A DNA stretch of 11,112 bases from NCBI GenBank assembly GCA_937915485.1, contig CALGII010000049.1, positions 1 to 11,112 of the forward strand. The letters run 5' to 3'. This stretch comes from an uncultured Ignavibacteriota bacterium. GTDB taxonomy: Bacteria; Bacteroidota; Ignavibacteria; Tepidaquicellales; Tepidaquicellaceae. Shown one piece after another: positions 1 to 7,553 of the stretch. Made by a program: the position numbers and the translations under genes. Every line of letters begins with the position of its first letter. Position 1 is the first letter of the stretch. The notes below the pieces were generated by a model. The model saw nothing but the letters and a program-made list of their open reading frames with translations, was not told where the DNA came from and did not search any database.

Positions 1-1222
1 TAATGCCTACCAGATAACCTGAAATAGCCGCGAAGAAAAATGCAAGTATTATCAGGATTGTCGCCGCTACAAGCGCGGGCACGAGACCTGTATTAAACAC
101 AAAATAAGTTATTATGAAAGTAACGATCGCTACCGCGATTATACCCATCAACACGTAACTGAAGGGAAGGTCTTTTTCAGTTCTTGCCACGTTTCCGTGT
201 TCGCTTGTCGCCGCTTTCTTAACGTCGCCTATTGAACGCTTCAAACCGGCGAAGAGCGACTTGCGCATGTTAAACAGCGTGAATAACGCGCCCATCAGCA
301 TTCCGCCGATTGCTATCGGGCGGACAATGAATCTCCAGATTTGATTTATCTGGAATCCCTGGTTGGACAGCGTTTCCGCGCTCTTACCCGTCATCAGCGC
401 CCATTCCTGAATGAAGTTAACGTCGCTTATATACGGATAAATGAAATAATAAATTATCGGAGTGAGCAGTCCCCAAGCGAGAAGACCGCCGCTGAAGTTA
501 AGCGATGCGTATTTGGGTCCGATTATGTAACCGACACCCATATAAGCCGGGCTTATGCCGGGCGAACTAATCAGCATTCCGCCCTGGGCGTTTATGTTGG
601 TACCGGGAATTTTAATCTTATCGAAGAACGCGTAAAATTTTTCCCACGACGCCGCGAAGAAATTTATCTGACCGAGGAACTGGATTAACGCTCCGAGTCC
701 CATCGCGCTGAAGAGGAACTTCGAGCCGCCGCCGCCGCCCTGTCCTGATTTATGAATTTCAGCAGCAGCCGTCGATTCGGGGAAAAGCAAATCCTTGTCC
801 TCTACCATCACTCTTCTTAAGAGAGCGACGAACATAATTCCAAGAACGCCGCCTGCAATAAGAATCACAGTTGCAGTTATGTAATTTGCCGCCGAAATAT
901 TTTTCGGATCCCAGATGCCCGCTATGAAAAAAGCCGGTAGTGTGAATATCGCGCCCGCGGCGACGGATTCACCGATTGATCCGACCGTTCTTACAAAATT
1001 CTCTTCGAGAATGTTGCCTTTGAATACCTTAAGAATAGCCATTCCCAGCACCGCCGCGGGATAAGTCGCGGCTATAGTCATACCGGCTTTCAAGCCAAGG
1101 TATGCGTTCGCTGCGCCGAGAACGACCGCAAGTATCAGACCGATGATTATTCCGCGGATTGTAAATTCCACCAGACTTGTCTCGGCCGAAACATACGGTA
1201 CATATTTCTTTTGTTCGGACAT
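1..1222 (-). CDS. OPT family oligopeptide transporter, N-terminal part (3' end beyond window)
   Basis: I translated this frame by hand from the ATG at 1220-1222. It stays open for about 407 codons to the left edge, so the C-terminal third is missing (bacterial OPT proteins usually have about 600-700 residues). After a short polar start there is a first membrane segment, then the family hallmark AYLGLKAGMTIAATYPAA (about residues 40-57). Further in come FPESTAAAEIHKSG, matching the conserved OPT 'PEGTACAE' region, a run of five glycines, and many more hydrophobic segments. OPT proteins of this bacterial type are inner-membrane carriers that import oligopeptides or metal-chelate compounds; the substrate cannot be read from sequence. 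It is probably transcribed alone, since 263 bases separate it from queE upstream. The family call is firm and the substrate unknown. Confidence 0.9.
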   Translation of the reverse strand, partial: MSEQKKYVPYVSAETSLVEFTIRGIIIGLILAVVLGAANAYLGLKAGMTIAATYPAAVLGMAILKVFKGNILEENFVRTVGSIGESVAAGAIFTLPAFFIAGIWDPKNISAANYITATVILIAGGVLGIMFVALLRRVMVEDKDLLFPESTAAAEIHKSGQGGGGGSKFLFSAMGLGALIQFLGQINFFAASWEKFYAFFDKIKIPGTNINAQGGMLISSPGISPAYMGVGYIIGPKYASLNFSGGLLAWGLLTPIIYYFIYPYISDVNFIQEWALMTGKSAETLSNQGFQINQIWRFIVRPIAIGGMLMGALFTLFNMRKSLFAGLKRSIGDVKKAATSEHGNVARTEKDLPFSYVLMGIIAVAIVTFIITYFVFNTGLVPALVAATILIILAFFFAAISGYLVGI

Positions 1223-1295
1223 AATTTTATAATTTAATTAGGTATATGTTTTTTGTATATAAATGAGTTTGTTTGATTTCTTCGTCGTTGCTCAA

Positions 1296-1342
1296 GCGTC
1301 CCCTGCCGGCGTGGGTTCCCGCTTTAGCGGGTGGGGGCGGAC
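1296..1342. repeat. GC-rich hairpin element, possible dispersed repeat
   Basis: This block is about three quarters G+C inside an otherwise AT-rich gap between the OPT gene and queE. It contains a perfect small hairpin, CCCGC-TTTA-GCGGG, at 1318-1331. Outer GTCC (1298-1301) and GGAC (1339-1342) could pair to enclose it. There is no T-tract after it on either strand, so it does not look like a terminator. It resembles REP-type intergenic elements in form. Only one copy is present here, so its repeat nature is inferred. Confidence 0.4.
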
Positions 1343-1485
1343 AATAATTTTTCAATAAACTGAAAACCAAATTTTTTGTATAAAATTATTAAATCTGCTT
1401 AAATTATGAATTTAAACCGTAAGTTTCAATTCTACTAATTTATGTATTGCGGTATATTGTTTTTGCGTTGATTTAAAAAGATTTA

Positions 1486-2211
1486 TTATACTCCGCGCTT
1501 GCCGCCCCATAAATCCAGATGAAGCCTTCCCGAATAATTGTAACCGTGCTTAAGGCATAAATCCGCGGTTCGAGGCGAATTTTTTCTCATATCGTCAGGG
1601 GTAACGCCCTCGGGCATAAGATAAATGTCTCTGTTCGAGAAACCGATGCTCCGCTGTAGTTCCTTTATTTCCTGAATATCCTGTTCGCTGCAAACAACGA
1701 ATTTCCACTGTACGTCAAATAATTTTTCACGGAATCCTTTTTCGTATTCCATCAAAACATCATTGCTAATCCTGTTTTTTTCGTGGGATTTTTCGTGCTC
1801 GGTGCCATACGGCACGGACGAGGACAACTTCGGACTGACGCTTACGAGGTCTATGTTGTTTTTGAAATCGGAAATTATAGTACCGTTTGTTTCGAGCGTT
1901 ATATATGCTCCGCTTGATTTTAATCCGCTGCAAAGGAGGGATAGTTCTTCTTTTTGTATTGCGGGCTCGCCGCCGGTAATGACAGCGTCGCGGGCTCCGG
2001 ATTTAATGAATCCGTTTATAATTCTTTCCACATCAACGTCGCCGAGATTTTCATTGTCATCGGGAAGCCAACTCGTGTAAGGCGTGTCGCAGTAATTTCC
2101 GCCCGCGAACCTGCACCTTAGATTGCAGTAATTTGTCCTGATAAAAAAAGAAGGGACGCCCGTGCGCTTCCCTTCTCCCTGCAAGGAATAAAATAATTCC
2201 GAAATCTTCAT
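1486..2211 (-). CDS. queE: 7-carboxy-7-deazaguanine synthase (QueE), radical SAM enzyme with atypical Cys spacing
   Basis: QueE converts 6-carboxy-tetrahydropterin to 7-carboxy-7-deazaguanine, the ring-contracting step of queuosine/preQ0 synthesis, in the cytoplasm. The 241-residue protein has the N-terminal signature LFYSLQGEG (6-14) and GVPSFFIR (18-25). Also present are CDTPYTSW (41-48), ITGGEPAIQ (78-86, SAM-binding GGE), LETNGT (106-111), SPK (126-128), MPEG (199-202) and a C-terminal LWGGKRGV. The cluster cysteines are C29, C33 and C41, giving CX3CX7C instead of the usual CX3CX2C, with a GG-containing insertion between C33 and the CDT motif. QueE is known to tolerate variant spacing (for example CX14CX2C in Burkholderia). 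The ATG overlaps the DUF3108 stop (ATGA), with AAAGG upstream, so translation is probably coupled. No other queuosine genes are nearby. Confidence 0.9.
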   Translation of the reverse strand: MKISELFYSLQGEGKRTGVPSFFIRTNYCNLRCRFAGGNYCDTPYTSWLPDDNENLGDVDVERIINGFIKSGARDAVITGGEPAIQKEELSLLCSGLKSSGAYITLETNGTIISDFKNNIDLVSVSPKLSSSVPYGTEHEKSHEKNRISNDVLMEYEKGFREKLFDVQWKFVVCSEQDIQEIKELQRSIGFSNRDIYLMPEGVTPDDMRKNSPRTADLCLKHGYNYSGRLHLDLWGGKRGV

Positions 2212-3032
2212 TTGACCTTTGAATTCAATGGTCCCGAAAGATTCTTGTAAGACGTGAGTTCAGCCTTAACGGAACCGATAATTACATCGAGTTGAACTTT
2301 AACCGGTATCTTTCTGTCGTCATCAGAAATCCAGACCGCTATGTTTTCCGCTTTCTTAATCAGCGCGCCCTCTTTCACAAGAGGCTGGACGATTACAGAC
2401 CTGAATTCACCCGCGGATACGTCGGCGTTTTCCCTGTCGAGAATTTTAACAGTAAGGTCGTATGACGCGTCGCTATAAAAACTGTTCATCGTGAATTCAT
2501 CGCCCTTGTTCATTGAAGCGATGTTCTGAGTTCTTGCGAAATAAAACGCGCTTATTACGTCCAGCACGTATTTCTTAATCGCGTACTCTCCGTCAGGTTT
2601 CTTTTCGCCTCTGACGGTCGTATTGGTGTTCACTTTCAGGTTTTCGTGGTCAAATATCGCGACAAAATCTTTAGTGTAATCGCCTTCGCGTATGTACTGC
2701 TCGAATTTCCAGGGGAAGAGTCCCTCGGCGTCGAGATAACACTTATACATATCGGATATTTTATAAACCCATTCAAAACTTGCCGCTGAATTAACTCTCA
2801 ACGATATGTCGTAGCAGTTTCTCCCGTTTATTGTTATGTAGTTCGGCGCGACTTCCATTACCACGTTGCCAGCCGTGAGGAAACCGTAACTGATTTCGAA
2901 ATCAAGCCTTTCACCGAGTCCGAATGCATTCTGAGACACCTTCCTGTATGTGCTCTTGCTGGTGTCCTGCGCGTAACCCGCAGCCGCCATAAAGGCAAGG
3001 ACGAGTAAAACCGATATTAATCTTATTCTCAT
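2208..3032 (-). CDS. DUF3108 domain-containing exported protein
   Basis: This 274-residue protein begins with a Sec signal peptide (basic MRIR, hydrophobic core, likely cleavage after GYA at residue 21, before QD). The mature part matches the DUF3108 pattern. It has an early GERLDFEISYGFLTAGNVVMEV segment (described at about 40-61), a central region, and near the end VQPLVKEGAL followed by IAVWISDDDRKIPVKVQ and ELTSYK. The family is common in Bacteroidota and Proteobacteria and is predicted to be periplasmic and beta-rich; no biochemical role is established. It overlaps queE by four bases, so the two are co-transcribed. An A-rich stretch without a clear Shine-Dalgarno precedes the ATG. The domain call is good and the function unknown. 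Confidence 0.8.
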   Translation of the reverse strand: MRIRLISVLLVLAFMAAAGYAQDTSKSTYRKVSQNAFGLGERLDFEISYGFLTAGNVVMEVAPNYITINGRNCYDISLRVNSAASFEWVYKISDMYKCYLDAEGLFPWKFEQYIREGDYTKDFVAIFDHENLKVNTNTTVRGEKKPDGEYAIKKYVLDVISAFYFARTQNIASMNKGDEFTMNSFYSDASYDLTVKILDRENADVSAGEFRSVIVQPLVKEGALIKKAENIAVWISDDDRKIPVKVQLDVIIGSVKAELTSYKNLSGPLNSKVK

Positions 3033-3088
3033 TTTTTCTTTTTTCTTTTTTACCTAAAATTATGAAAAATGTTTCAAATATTGTGAGG

Positions 3089-3115
3089 CAAAAATCAGGA
3101 TTTTTACTTCCTGAT
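3089..3115 (-). terminator. weak intrinsic terminator after the GT9 gene
   Basis: On the minus strand ATCAGGA (3109-3115) and TCCTGAT (3094-3100) form a perfect 7-bp stem with an 8-base loop that includes the glycosyltransferase stop codon. TTTTT follows directly. The stem is AT-rich, so it may be only partly efficient and allow readthrough into the DUF3108-queE pair. Confidence 0.45.
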
Positions 3116-4114
3116 ATCCAGAAATTTATGAATTTCCCCGACTACTGATTCGATATTAATTCCGCTCATATTATCACCCGACTGTGGACACATAACGACT
3201 GAATTTTCACTGAGCGGCTTCCATCTTTCGGGATTCATCGGAGCGGAGTTAGGATAAAAACCGATAATATTCTTGTTCAGAGCGCCGGCGATATGTATCG
3301 GTCCTGTCGAGTTCGAGATAAAAAGTTTGGACTTATCGATTAATATCATCAACTGTCTTAAAGTCAGAAGCCCGGCGGCATTGAACACACGCTCTTTTCC
3401 GTTCGCTATGCCTTCCGCCAAATCTCTCTCGATTTCGCTTCCGGTAACAGCAATCCTGCAGTCACTGAATTCCTGAAGAAATCTCTCCGTCAATTCGCCG
3501 AATTTTTCCGCAGGAAGGTCGTGCGCTGAACCCTTGCTTCCCGGATGAATAATTATGTAATCCGAATTAATGTCGAATCCTTTTTCAGACAGTAAATTCC
3601 TTAATACTTCGAATTCCTCGCTCGTATAAGAAAAATAGAATTTCTTTTCGAAAGAAATGTTATCCGTCAAGAATCCAAGCAAGCCGAGATTATAATCCGA
3701 TTCGTGCTTAACCGAATGCTTTCTATGCTCCTTTATACGCCGGTTAAAGAGGAATGAATACCACCTGTACGCGCTGCCCGCCCGATGCGGTATGCCCGCG
3801 ATGAAAAATGTTCTCGCGAGTTCGTAACGTGGAAATGCCGATACTGCGATGTCAAATTTTTTCGATTTAAGATACGTGAGGAGATCCGAGCCTCTGAAAT
3901 CTTCGATGTAAATGATTTCGTCAACGTCCCTGTAATCAGCGATTAAATCCTCAAGGCGGCGGCTAATAAGAAACGTGATGCTGCATCCGGGGAGAAGCCG
4001 CTTTATCTCGTTTATAAGAGGAAGCGTAAGAATTACATCTCCGATTTTATCGGTTCTGGAAACAAGTATTCTTAAATCATTCCTGCCCTTTAAATCACTG
4101 TATCGTTCCCGCAT
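3104..4114 (-). CDS. glycosyltransferase family 9 (heptosyltransferase-like)
   Basis: GT9 enzymes transfer heptose or a related sugar from a nucleotide donor to lipopolysaccharide core at the cytoplasmic face of the inner membrane. The 336-residue length is normal. Visible family marks are the N-terminal SRTDKIGDVILTLP (19-32, the GDxxxTxP motif), the central IIHPGSKGSAHDLP (188-201, HPG donor-site motif) and SNSTGPIHIAGAL (267-279), the counterpart of the usual SNDTGPMHLA with Asp replaced by Ser. The ATG lies nine bases after the upstream lipoprotein stop, without a recognisable Shine-Dalgarno, so it is probably co-transcribed and coupled. No other LPS genes are in view, so the acceptor is unknown. 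It could also act on an exopolysaccharide or glycan other than LPS core. Confidence 0.85.
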   Translation of the reverse strand: MRERYSDLKGRNDLRILVSRTDKIGDVILTLPLINEIKRLLPGCSITFLISRRLEDLIADYRDVDEIIYIEDFRGSDLLTYLKSKKFDIAVSAFPRYELARTFFIAGIPHRAGSAYRWYSFLFNRRIKEHRKHSVKHESDYNLGLLGFLTDNISFEKKFYFSYTSEEFEVLRNLLSEKGFDINSDYIIIHPGSKGSAHDLPAEKFGELTERFLQEFSDCRIAVTGSEIERDLAEGIANGKERVFNAAGLLTLRQLMILIDKSKLFISNSTGPIHIAGALNKNIIGFYPNSAPMNPERWKPLSENSVVMCPQSGDNMSGINIESVVGEIHKFLDIRK

Positions 4115-4123
4115 AGGGAAAAA

Positions 4124-4633
4124 TTATTTGCTGTCTTTATACGACAGTACTATGTCGGTCTCGCTTGTTTCGGATTTAAAACTCATCATTATCTCGACCA
4201 TGCGCTTATCCTTGTTCCATTTGAGCATTCCGCCTTTGTCGTTCACCATATCATCGGCGCCCTGTTCCTGAGTAAATCCGTTCTTGCTCATTTCCGTCTT
4301 GAAAAAATTAACGATGTTCATTGGTTTATCCTTAGATACAAAGGTAACGGTAGTGCCTTCAGATTGATTGTAAATCGAGCCGTGGCAAGTTGAATTCGGA
4401 GGAACCGGTACGTCTTTCGGATAATCCGCGGGCAAACCTGTTTTCATTCCTAATTCATTGCCGCCCGTTTTGGAAGTATCTTTCTTCACGTCACCCGTAT
4501 TTTCAGGCGTCTTGTTCTCCGATTTGTTTTCACTGGTCGTTTTTTGCTGTTCGCCGGCAGGCTCCTGATTCTTGCCGCAGCCAAGTCCGATAAACAGAAA
4601 TAATGCCAGAACAACTGGTAATAACGTTTTCAT
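4124..4633 (-). CDS. putative lipoprotein with low-complexity linker
   Basis: This 169-residue protein starts with a lipoprotein signal peptide whose lipobox is IGLGC, with C19 as the lipidation site. Residues about 20-62 are a charged, low-complexity linker rich in E, K, T, N and Q, as expected for a tether. The folded part starts at LPADYPKDVPVPPNS (about 67-81). This resembles the 'DVPVYPGAK' opening of small envelope proteins that continue with a segment like NFFKTEMSKNGF. No catalytic motif is visible and I do not recognise a named family. The start is supported by GGAG five bases before the ATG, and a TATAAT hexamer (4647-4652, minus strand) lies just upstream, so it may have its own promoter. 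It precedes the GT9 gene by nine bases. Confidence 0.75.
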   Translation of the reverse strand: MKTLLPVVLALFLFIGLGCGKNQEPAGEQQKTTSENKSENKTPENTGDVKKDTSKTGGNELGMKTGLPADYPKDVPVPPNSTCHGSIYNQSEGTTVTFVSKDKPMNIVNFFKTEMSKNGFTQEQGADDMVNDKGGMLKWNKDKRMVEIMMSFKSETSETDIVLSYKDSK

Positions 4634-4652
4634 GTATTCTCCGAATATTATA

Positions 4653-4674
4653 GTAAAACCCCGCCGAGGCGGGG
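4653..4674 (-). terminator. intrinsic terminator of the Rrf2-IscS-SOD operon
   Basis: On the minus strand CCCCGCC and GGCGGGG (4659-4674) form a strong GC stem with a tight loop, followed by TTTTA. It sits nine bases after the stop of the upstream lipoprotein gene and before the next lipoprotein gene, so it closes the five-gene operon. Confidence 0.75.
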
Positions 4675-4682
4675 TAGATTAA

Positions 4683-5243
4683 TCAATTATTGCAGCGAAC
4701 CGCCGTGAACGTGCCCGCTACCCAACTTTTCTTCTCGTCCTTGAAGCACATCGCAATTTTGCCTTTTACGAAATCATCTTCCATTTCGGTTATGACAAGC
4801 GCGCAGTTCCAGGCAGGCGAAAATTTCTGCATGTTATCATTTACAGTAGTGTGATAATCACCTGTAATACCATCCAAGTTCATCGAAAAAGCGTTTTTCA
4901 GAAATTCGCCTTCTTCGAACGCCTTCCCAAGTTTCGTCAGATGAAAAGCGTTGTCATTCTCAATGAATCCGCATTTGTTTTTCGGAGTCCTGTCGCTGAA
5001 ATTAAAGACGTTGTCGTTAGAACCGCGCCAGTACTCGAAATTCACGTACTCGAATTTTATTTCCCTGCCGTCAATGAATCCTTTGACCGGGAAATCCGGT
5101 ATGTCTTTAGCGGTTATGCTTTCCTTCCAACTAAATGAAGCGTTCGGGTCAGTGTTAACGTTCTGCTGCTCTGCTTTTTTTCCGCAAGATACAAGCGTTG
5201 CCGAAATCAGTATAAAAAATACAAATTTATAAAATTTAAGCAA
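4683..5243 (-). CDS. putative lipoprotein of unknown function, last gene of the Fe-S/SOD operon
   Basis: This 186-residue protein starts with MLKFYKFVFFILISATLVSC, a short basic start, hydrophobic core and lipobox LVSC with C20 as lipidation site. The mature part is mixed alpha/beta-looking. It contains the segments DGREIKFEYVNFEYWRG and GKIAMCFKDEKKSWVAGTF and ends in VRCNN; I do not recognise a family. The initiation codon is TTG at 5241-5243: an in-frame stop lies three codons upstream and no ATG precedes the signal peptide. It begins 13 bases after the SOD stop and ends just before a strong terminator, so it is the last gene of that operon. A role in envelope stress or metal handling is only suggested by context. 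Confidence 0.75.
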   Translation of the reverse strand: MLKFYKFVFFILISATLVSCGKKAEQQNVNTDPNASFSWKESITAKDIPDFPVKGFIDGREIKFEYVNFEYWRGSNDNVFNFSDRTPKNKCGFIENDNAFHLTKLGKAFEEGEFLKNAFSMNLDGITGDYHTTVNDNMQKFSPAWNCALVITEMEDDFVKGKIAMCFKDEKKSWVAGTFTAVRCNN

Positions 5244-5256
5244 TCTCTGTCAAAAG

Positions 5257-6009
5257 TTATTTACAAAATTTCATAAATCTATCATTTATTCTGCCCCAGT
5301 GCAAGTTATTAATAAAGTTATCAATATATTTTGCTCTTCCCGGTCCGTCCTTGTGGTAATACGCGTGTTCGAACACGTCGCAGGGAATAAGCGGGACTCC
5401 GCCCCATATCGCTCCGTAATGATGCTCGTCGACGAGCACGTTCAGCATTCTTCCGCTATACAATCTGTCGAACACAAGCACACCCCATCCAGACAACTTC
5501 GCGGAAAGCGCGGTCGCCTTGAAATCCTCTTTCCACTTTTCAAAACTTCCGTATTCCTTTACTATCGCGTCAACAACTTCCTTGCCTTTCGAAATGTCGC
5601 CGTCGCCGCCGAGGACTTCCCAGTAAACGTCGTGCAGAAGCGCGCCGCCGTGATTCCACGTCATTCTTCTTTTCAGTTCGCCGACGTTCGAATAATTTCC
5701 GTTCGCCTTTGCCCTGTCCGCTCCCTCGAGTTCTTTCTCAATATTATTCAGGAACGTTACGTATCCTTTTTGATGCGTGTTGTAATGCCAGTCAGTAGTT
5801 TCTGGGGACATCACGTCCTTTAAGAGCGATTTCGCCTCTTCGTCTGAATAAGGCCTCGCATTGAATTTCCATTCGTATGCCATTTTTTTTAAATCTCCTT
5901 TCGGTTTATTTGTTTTATTGAATTTTAAAAATCCGGGTAATATGGCAAATGATAATGCGCTCAGCGCCGTGTTCGTAATAAATTGTCTTCTGGTTATTTC
6001 CTTTGCCAT
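5257..6009 (-). CDS. superoxide dismutase (Fe/Mn family) with Tat signal peptide
   Basis: This enzyme dismutates superoxide to oxygen and hydrogen peroxide. The 250-residue product has an N-terminal twin-arginine signal: TRRQFIT (6-12) plus a hydrophobic stretch to about residue 26. The SOD domain then starts at MAYEWKF (43). Metal ligands by motif are H75 (WHYNTH), H126 (LLHDVYW), D211 and H215 (CDVFEHAYY). Y83 is the gateway tyrosine. The outer-sphere position that carries Gln in MnSOD aligns by spacing with H196, a variant known from mycobacterial and archaeal Fe/cambialistic SODs, so the metal cannot be assigned. An internal ATG at 5881-5883 follows AAAGGAGA, so a signal-less cytoplasmic form may also be made. 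The gene begins 20 bases after the A-type carrier stop and is part of the same operon. Confidence 0.93.
   Translation of the reverse strand: MAKEITRRQFITNTALSALSFAILPGFLKFNKTNKPKGDLKKMAYEWKFNARPYSDEEAKSLLKDVMSPETTDWHYNTHQKGYVTFLNNIEKELEGADRAKANGNYSNVGELKRRMTWNHGGALLHDVYWEVLGGDGDISKGKEVVDAIVKEYGSFEKWKEDFKATALSAKLSGWGVLVFDRLYSGRMLNVLVDEHHYGAIWGGVPLIPCDVFEHAYYHKDGPGRAKYIDNFINNLHWGRINDRFMKFCK
5881..5902 (-). promoter_or_regulatory. internal ribosome-binding site and alternative ATG for cytoplasmic SOD
   Basis: Inside the SOD gene, minus-strand AAAGGAGA (5895-5901 and flank) is followed after 11 bases by ATG (5881-5883, codon 43). This is exactly where the SOD domain begins after the Tat signal and linker. 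It is a stronger Shine-Dalgarno than the GAGG before the upstream start at 6009, though the spacing is somewhat long. Its use is inferred. Confidence 0.45.
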
Positions 6010-6029
6010 TCGCCTCGCCTTTGAATATT

Positions 6030-6395
6030 TTACGCTCCGAACGAACTGCCGCAGCCGCAGGTGCGCTTCGCGTTAGGATTGTTGAACACGAATCCCTTGC
6101 CGCTCAATCCGTCCGTGTAGTCAAGTTCGGTTCCGGTTAAGTATAAAAAACTTTTCATGTCGATGAAGACCTGCACCCCGTCGAACTCCGTGACGTTATC
6201 CGTCGGCGCCGACTCACCGTCAAAGCCCATCGTATAAGTAAAACCCGAACAACCGCCTCCCTTTATTCCTATCCTTAATCCGTAATTCCCGGGTACGTTG
6301 TTTTCTTTCATTATCCTTTTAATTTCTGTGAGTGCTTTTTCCGTGATGTTTATGTCCTCTGTAACACCCGGAACGAATTTTGTATCCTGTGACAT
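6030..6395 (-). CDS. A-type iron-sulfur cluster carrier (IscA/SufA/ErpA family)
   Basis: A-type carriers receive Fe-S clusters from the assembly scaffold and deliver them to target proteins in the cytoplasm. The 121-residue length is normal. The three cluster-binding cysteines are in the expected places: C49 in GGGCSGFTY (46-54), and C113 and C115 in RTCGCGSSFG (111-120) near the C-terminus. Residues 1-15 are a short polar extension. The gene lies 12 bases after the iscS stop and 20 before the SOD start, in one operon with the Rrf2 regulator. No Shine-Dalgarno is visible before the ATG. No IscU/SufB scaffold is in the window, so the carrier must work with a scaffold encoded elsewhere. IscA, SufA and ErpA cannot be told apart from sequence alone. 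Confidence 0.93.
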   Translation of the reverse strand: MSQDTKFVPGVTEDINITEKALTEIKRIMKENNVPGNYGLRIGIKGGGCSGFTYTMGFDGESAPTDNVTEFDGVQVFIDMKSFLYLTGTELDYTDGLSGKGFVFNNPNAKRTCGCGSSFGA

Positions 6396-6407
6396 TTATT
6401 ATTTATT

Positions 6408-7553
6408 TTAGTTTCTTAATTTGTTTGCTTCTTCTATGAACTTTTCCGTTACGGCGTCAATGTCCTCGTTCGTCGTCATTCTTCCGATGCTGAATCTTAT
6501 TGATGCCTTAATCCTGTCCGGCGTCAGTCCTAATGCTTTTAACACGTGGGAATCCTGTAAAGTTGCCGAACTGCAGGCGCTTCCCGCCGATACAGCAACA
6601 TCCCTGATCCTGCCGATTAAAGCCGACGCAGGCACGCCTTCAAAGCAAATGTTCGCCGTGTTCGGCAGTCTCTTCGTCCTGTGCCCGTTCAGATAAACGT
6701 GAGGCAGGCGGCGAATAAAATTTTCAGTAAGCCTGTCCCTCATTACAATTTGTTTCCCGAAATCATCATACAGTCTTTTTCCCGAAATTTCCGCTGCCTT
6801 GCCGAAGCCTGCTATCGCCGAAACGTTGAGCGTGCCGCTTCTGAGACCTCTTTCGTGCCCCCCGCCGTGAATCTGAGGCGAGAGTCCGGACGCCGCGTTT
6901 CTGCTTACATACAGCGCGCCGATACCTTTCGGACCGTAAATCTTGTGAGACGAAAAACTCATCAGGCTTATTCCGTAAGTCTTCACGTCTAACGGTATCC
7001 TGCCGTAAGCCTGCGTCGCGTCGGTGTGGAACAAAACATTCTTATCAGCGCAAATCGCTCCTATCTCGGGAACGGGTTGTATCGTTCCTGTCTCGTTGTT
7101 CGCCGTCATTACGCTTACTATCGATGTATTTCCGTCTATCAGTTTCCCGATATCGTCCGGCTGAACAATTCCATATCTGTCAGGCTTCGCATATCTTATC
7201 TCAACACCCGATTCCGAAAGCGCCTTGCAGGTATCAAGTACCGCCGGATGCTCGATTTCCGTAGTCACTATGTTCATCCCGGGTTTAAAACGCTTTTCAG
7301 CCGCGCCTTTTAAAGCGAGATTAACTGACTCCGTCGCTCCGCTCGTCCAGATTATTTCATCGGCATCCGCGTTTATTAATCCTGCAACTTTTTTTCTCGC
7401 CGTCTCCACCGCAGCCGATGCCTCGTTTCCGAAATGATGCTTCGAAGACGCGTTACCGAACCTCTCCGAGAAATACGGCAACATCGCCTCTAAAACTTCC
7501 TTGTCAACCGGAGTCGTAGCGTTGCAATCCATATATATTATTCTGTCAGACAA
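6408..7553 (-). CDS. iscS: cysteine desulfurase (IscS/NifS family)
   Basis: This PLP enzyme takes sulfur from L-cysteine as a persulfide for Fe-S cluster and tRNA thiolation pathways. Visible marks in the 381 residues are the start motif YMDCNATTPVD (7-17), TEIEHPAVL with H102 stacking on PLP, HTDATQAYG (177-184) with D178, and SSHKIYGPKG with the PLP lysine K204. RGLRSGTLN (236-243) and the catalytic loop SAGSACSSATLQDSH with C327 complete the set. The long ACSS loop is typical of the IscS/NifS group I, not SufS. The chosen start is TTG at 7553, which overlaps the Rrf2 gene by eight bases. The ATG at codon 8 (7532) would delete the first beta strand, so TTG is preferred, but this is not certain. 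Overlap implies translational coupling with the regulator gene. Confidence 0.93.
   Translation of the reverse strand: MSDRIIYMDCNATTPVDKEVLEAMLPYFSERFGNASSKHHFGNEASAAVETARKKVAGLINADADEIIWTSGATESVNLALKGAAEKRFKPGMNIVTTEIEHPAVLDTCKALSESGVEIRYAKPDRYGIVQPDDIGKLIDGNTSIVSVMTANNETGTIQPVPEIGAICADKNVLFHTDATQAYGRIPLDVKTYGISLMSFSSHKIYGPKGIGALYVSRNAASGLSPQIHGGGHERGLRSGTLNVSAIAGFGKAAEISGKRLYDDFGKQIVMRDRLTENFIRRLPHVYLNGHRTKRLPNTANICFEGVPASALIGRIRDVAVSAGSACSSATLQDSHVLKALGLTPDRIKASIRFSIGRMTTNEDIDAVTEKFIEEANKLRN

Noticed and set aside
341..688. 115-codon plus-strand open frame
   Set aside because: It lies antisense inside the OPT transporter frame, which translates cleanly with family motifs. The plus-strand product has no family resemblance.
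1440..1485. Terminator after queE
   Set aside because: I looked for a hairpin with a T-tract after the queE stop and found only weak, short pairings.
5299..5823. 174-codon plus-strand open frame
   Set aside because: It is antisense to the superoxide dismutase gene, whose catalytic residues are intact. The frame shows no recognisable motif or ribosome-binding site.
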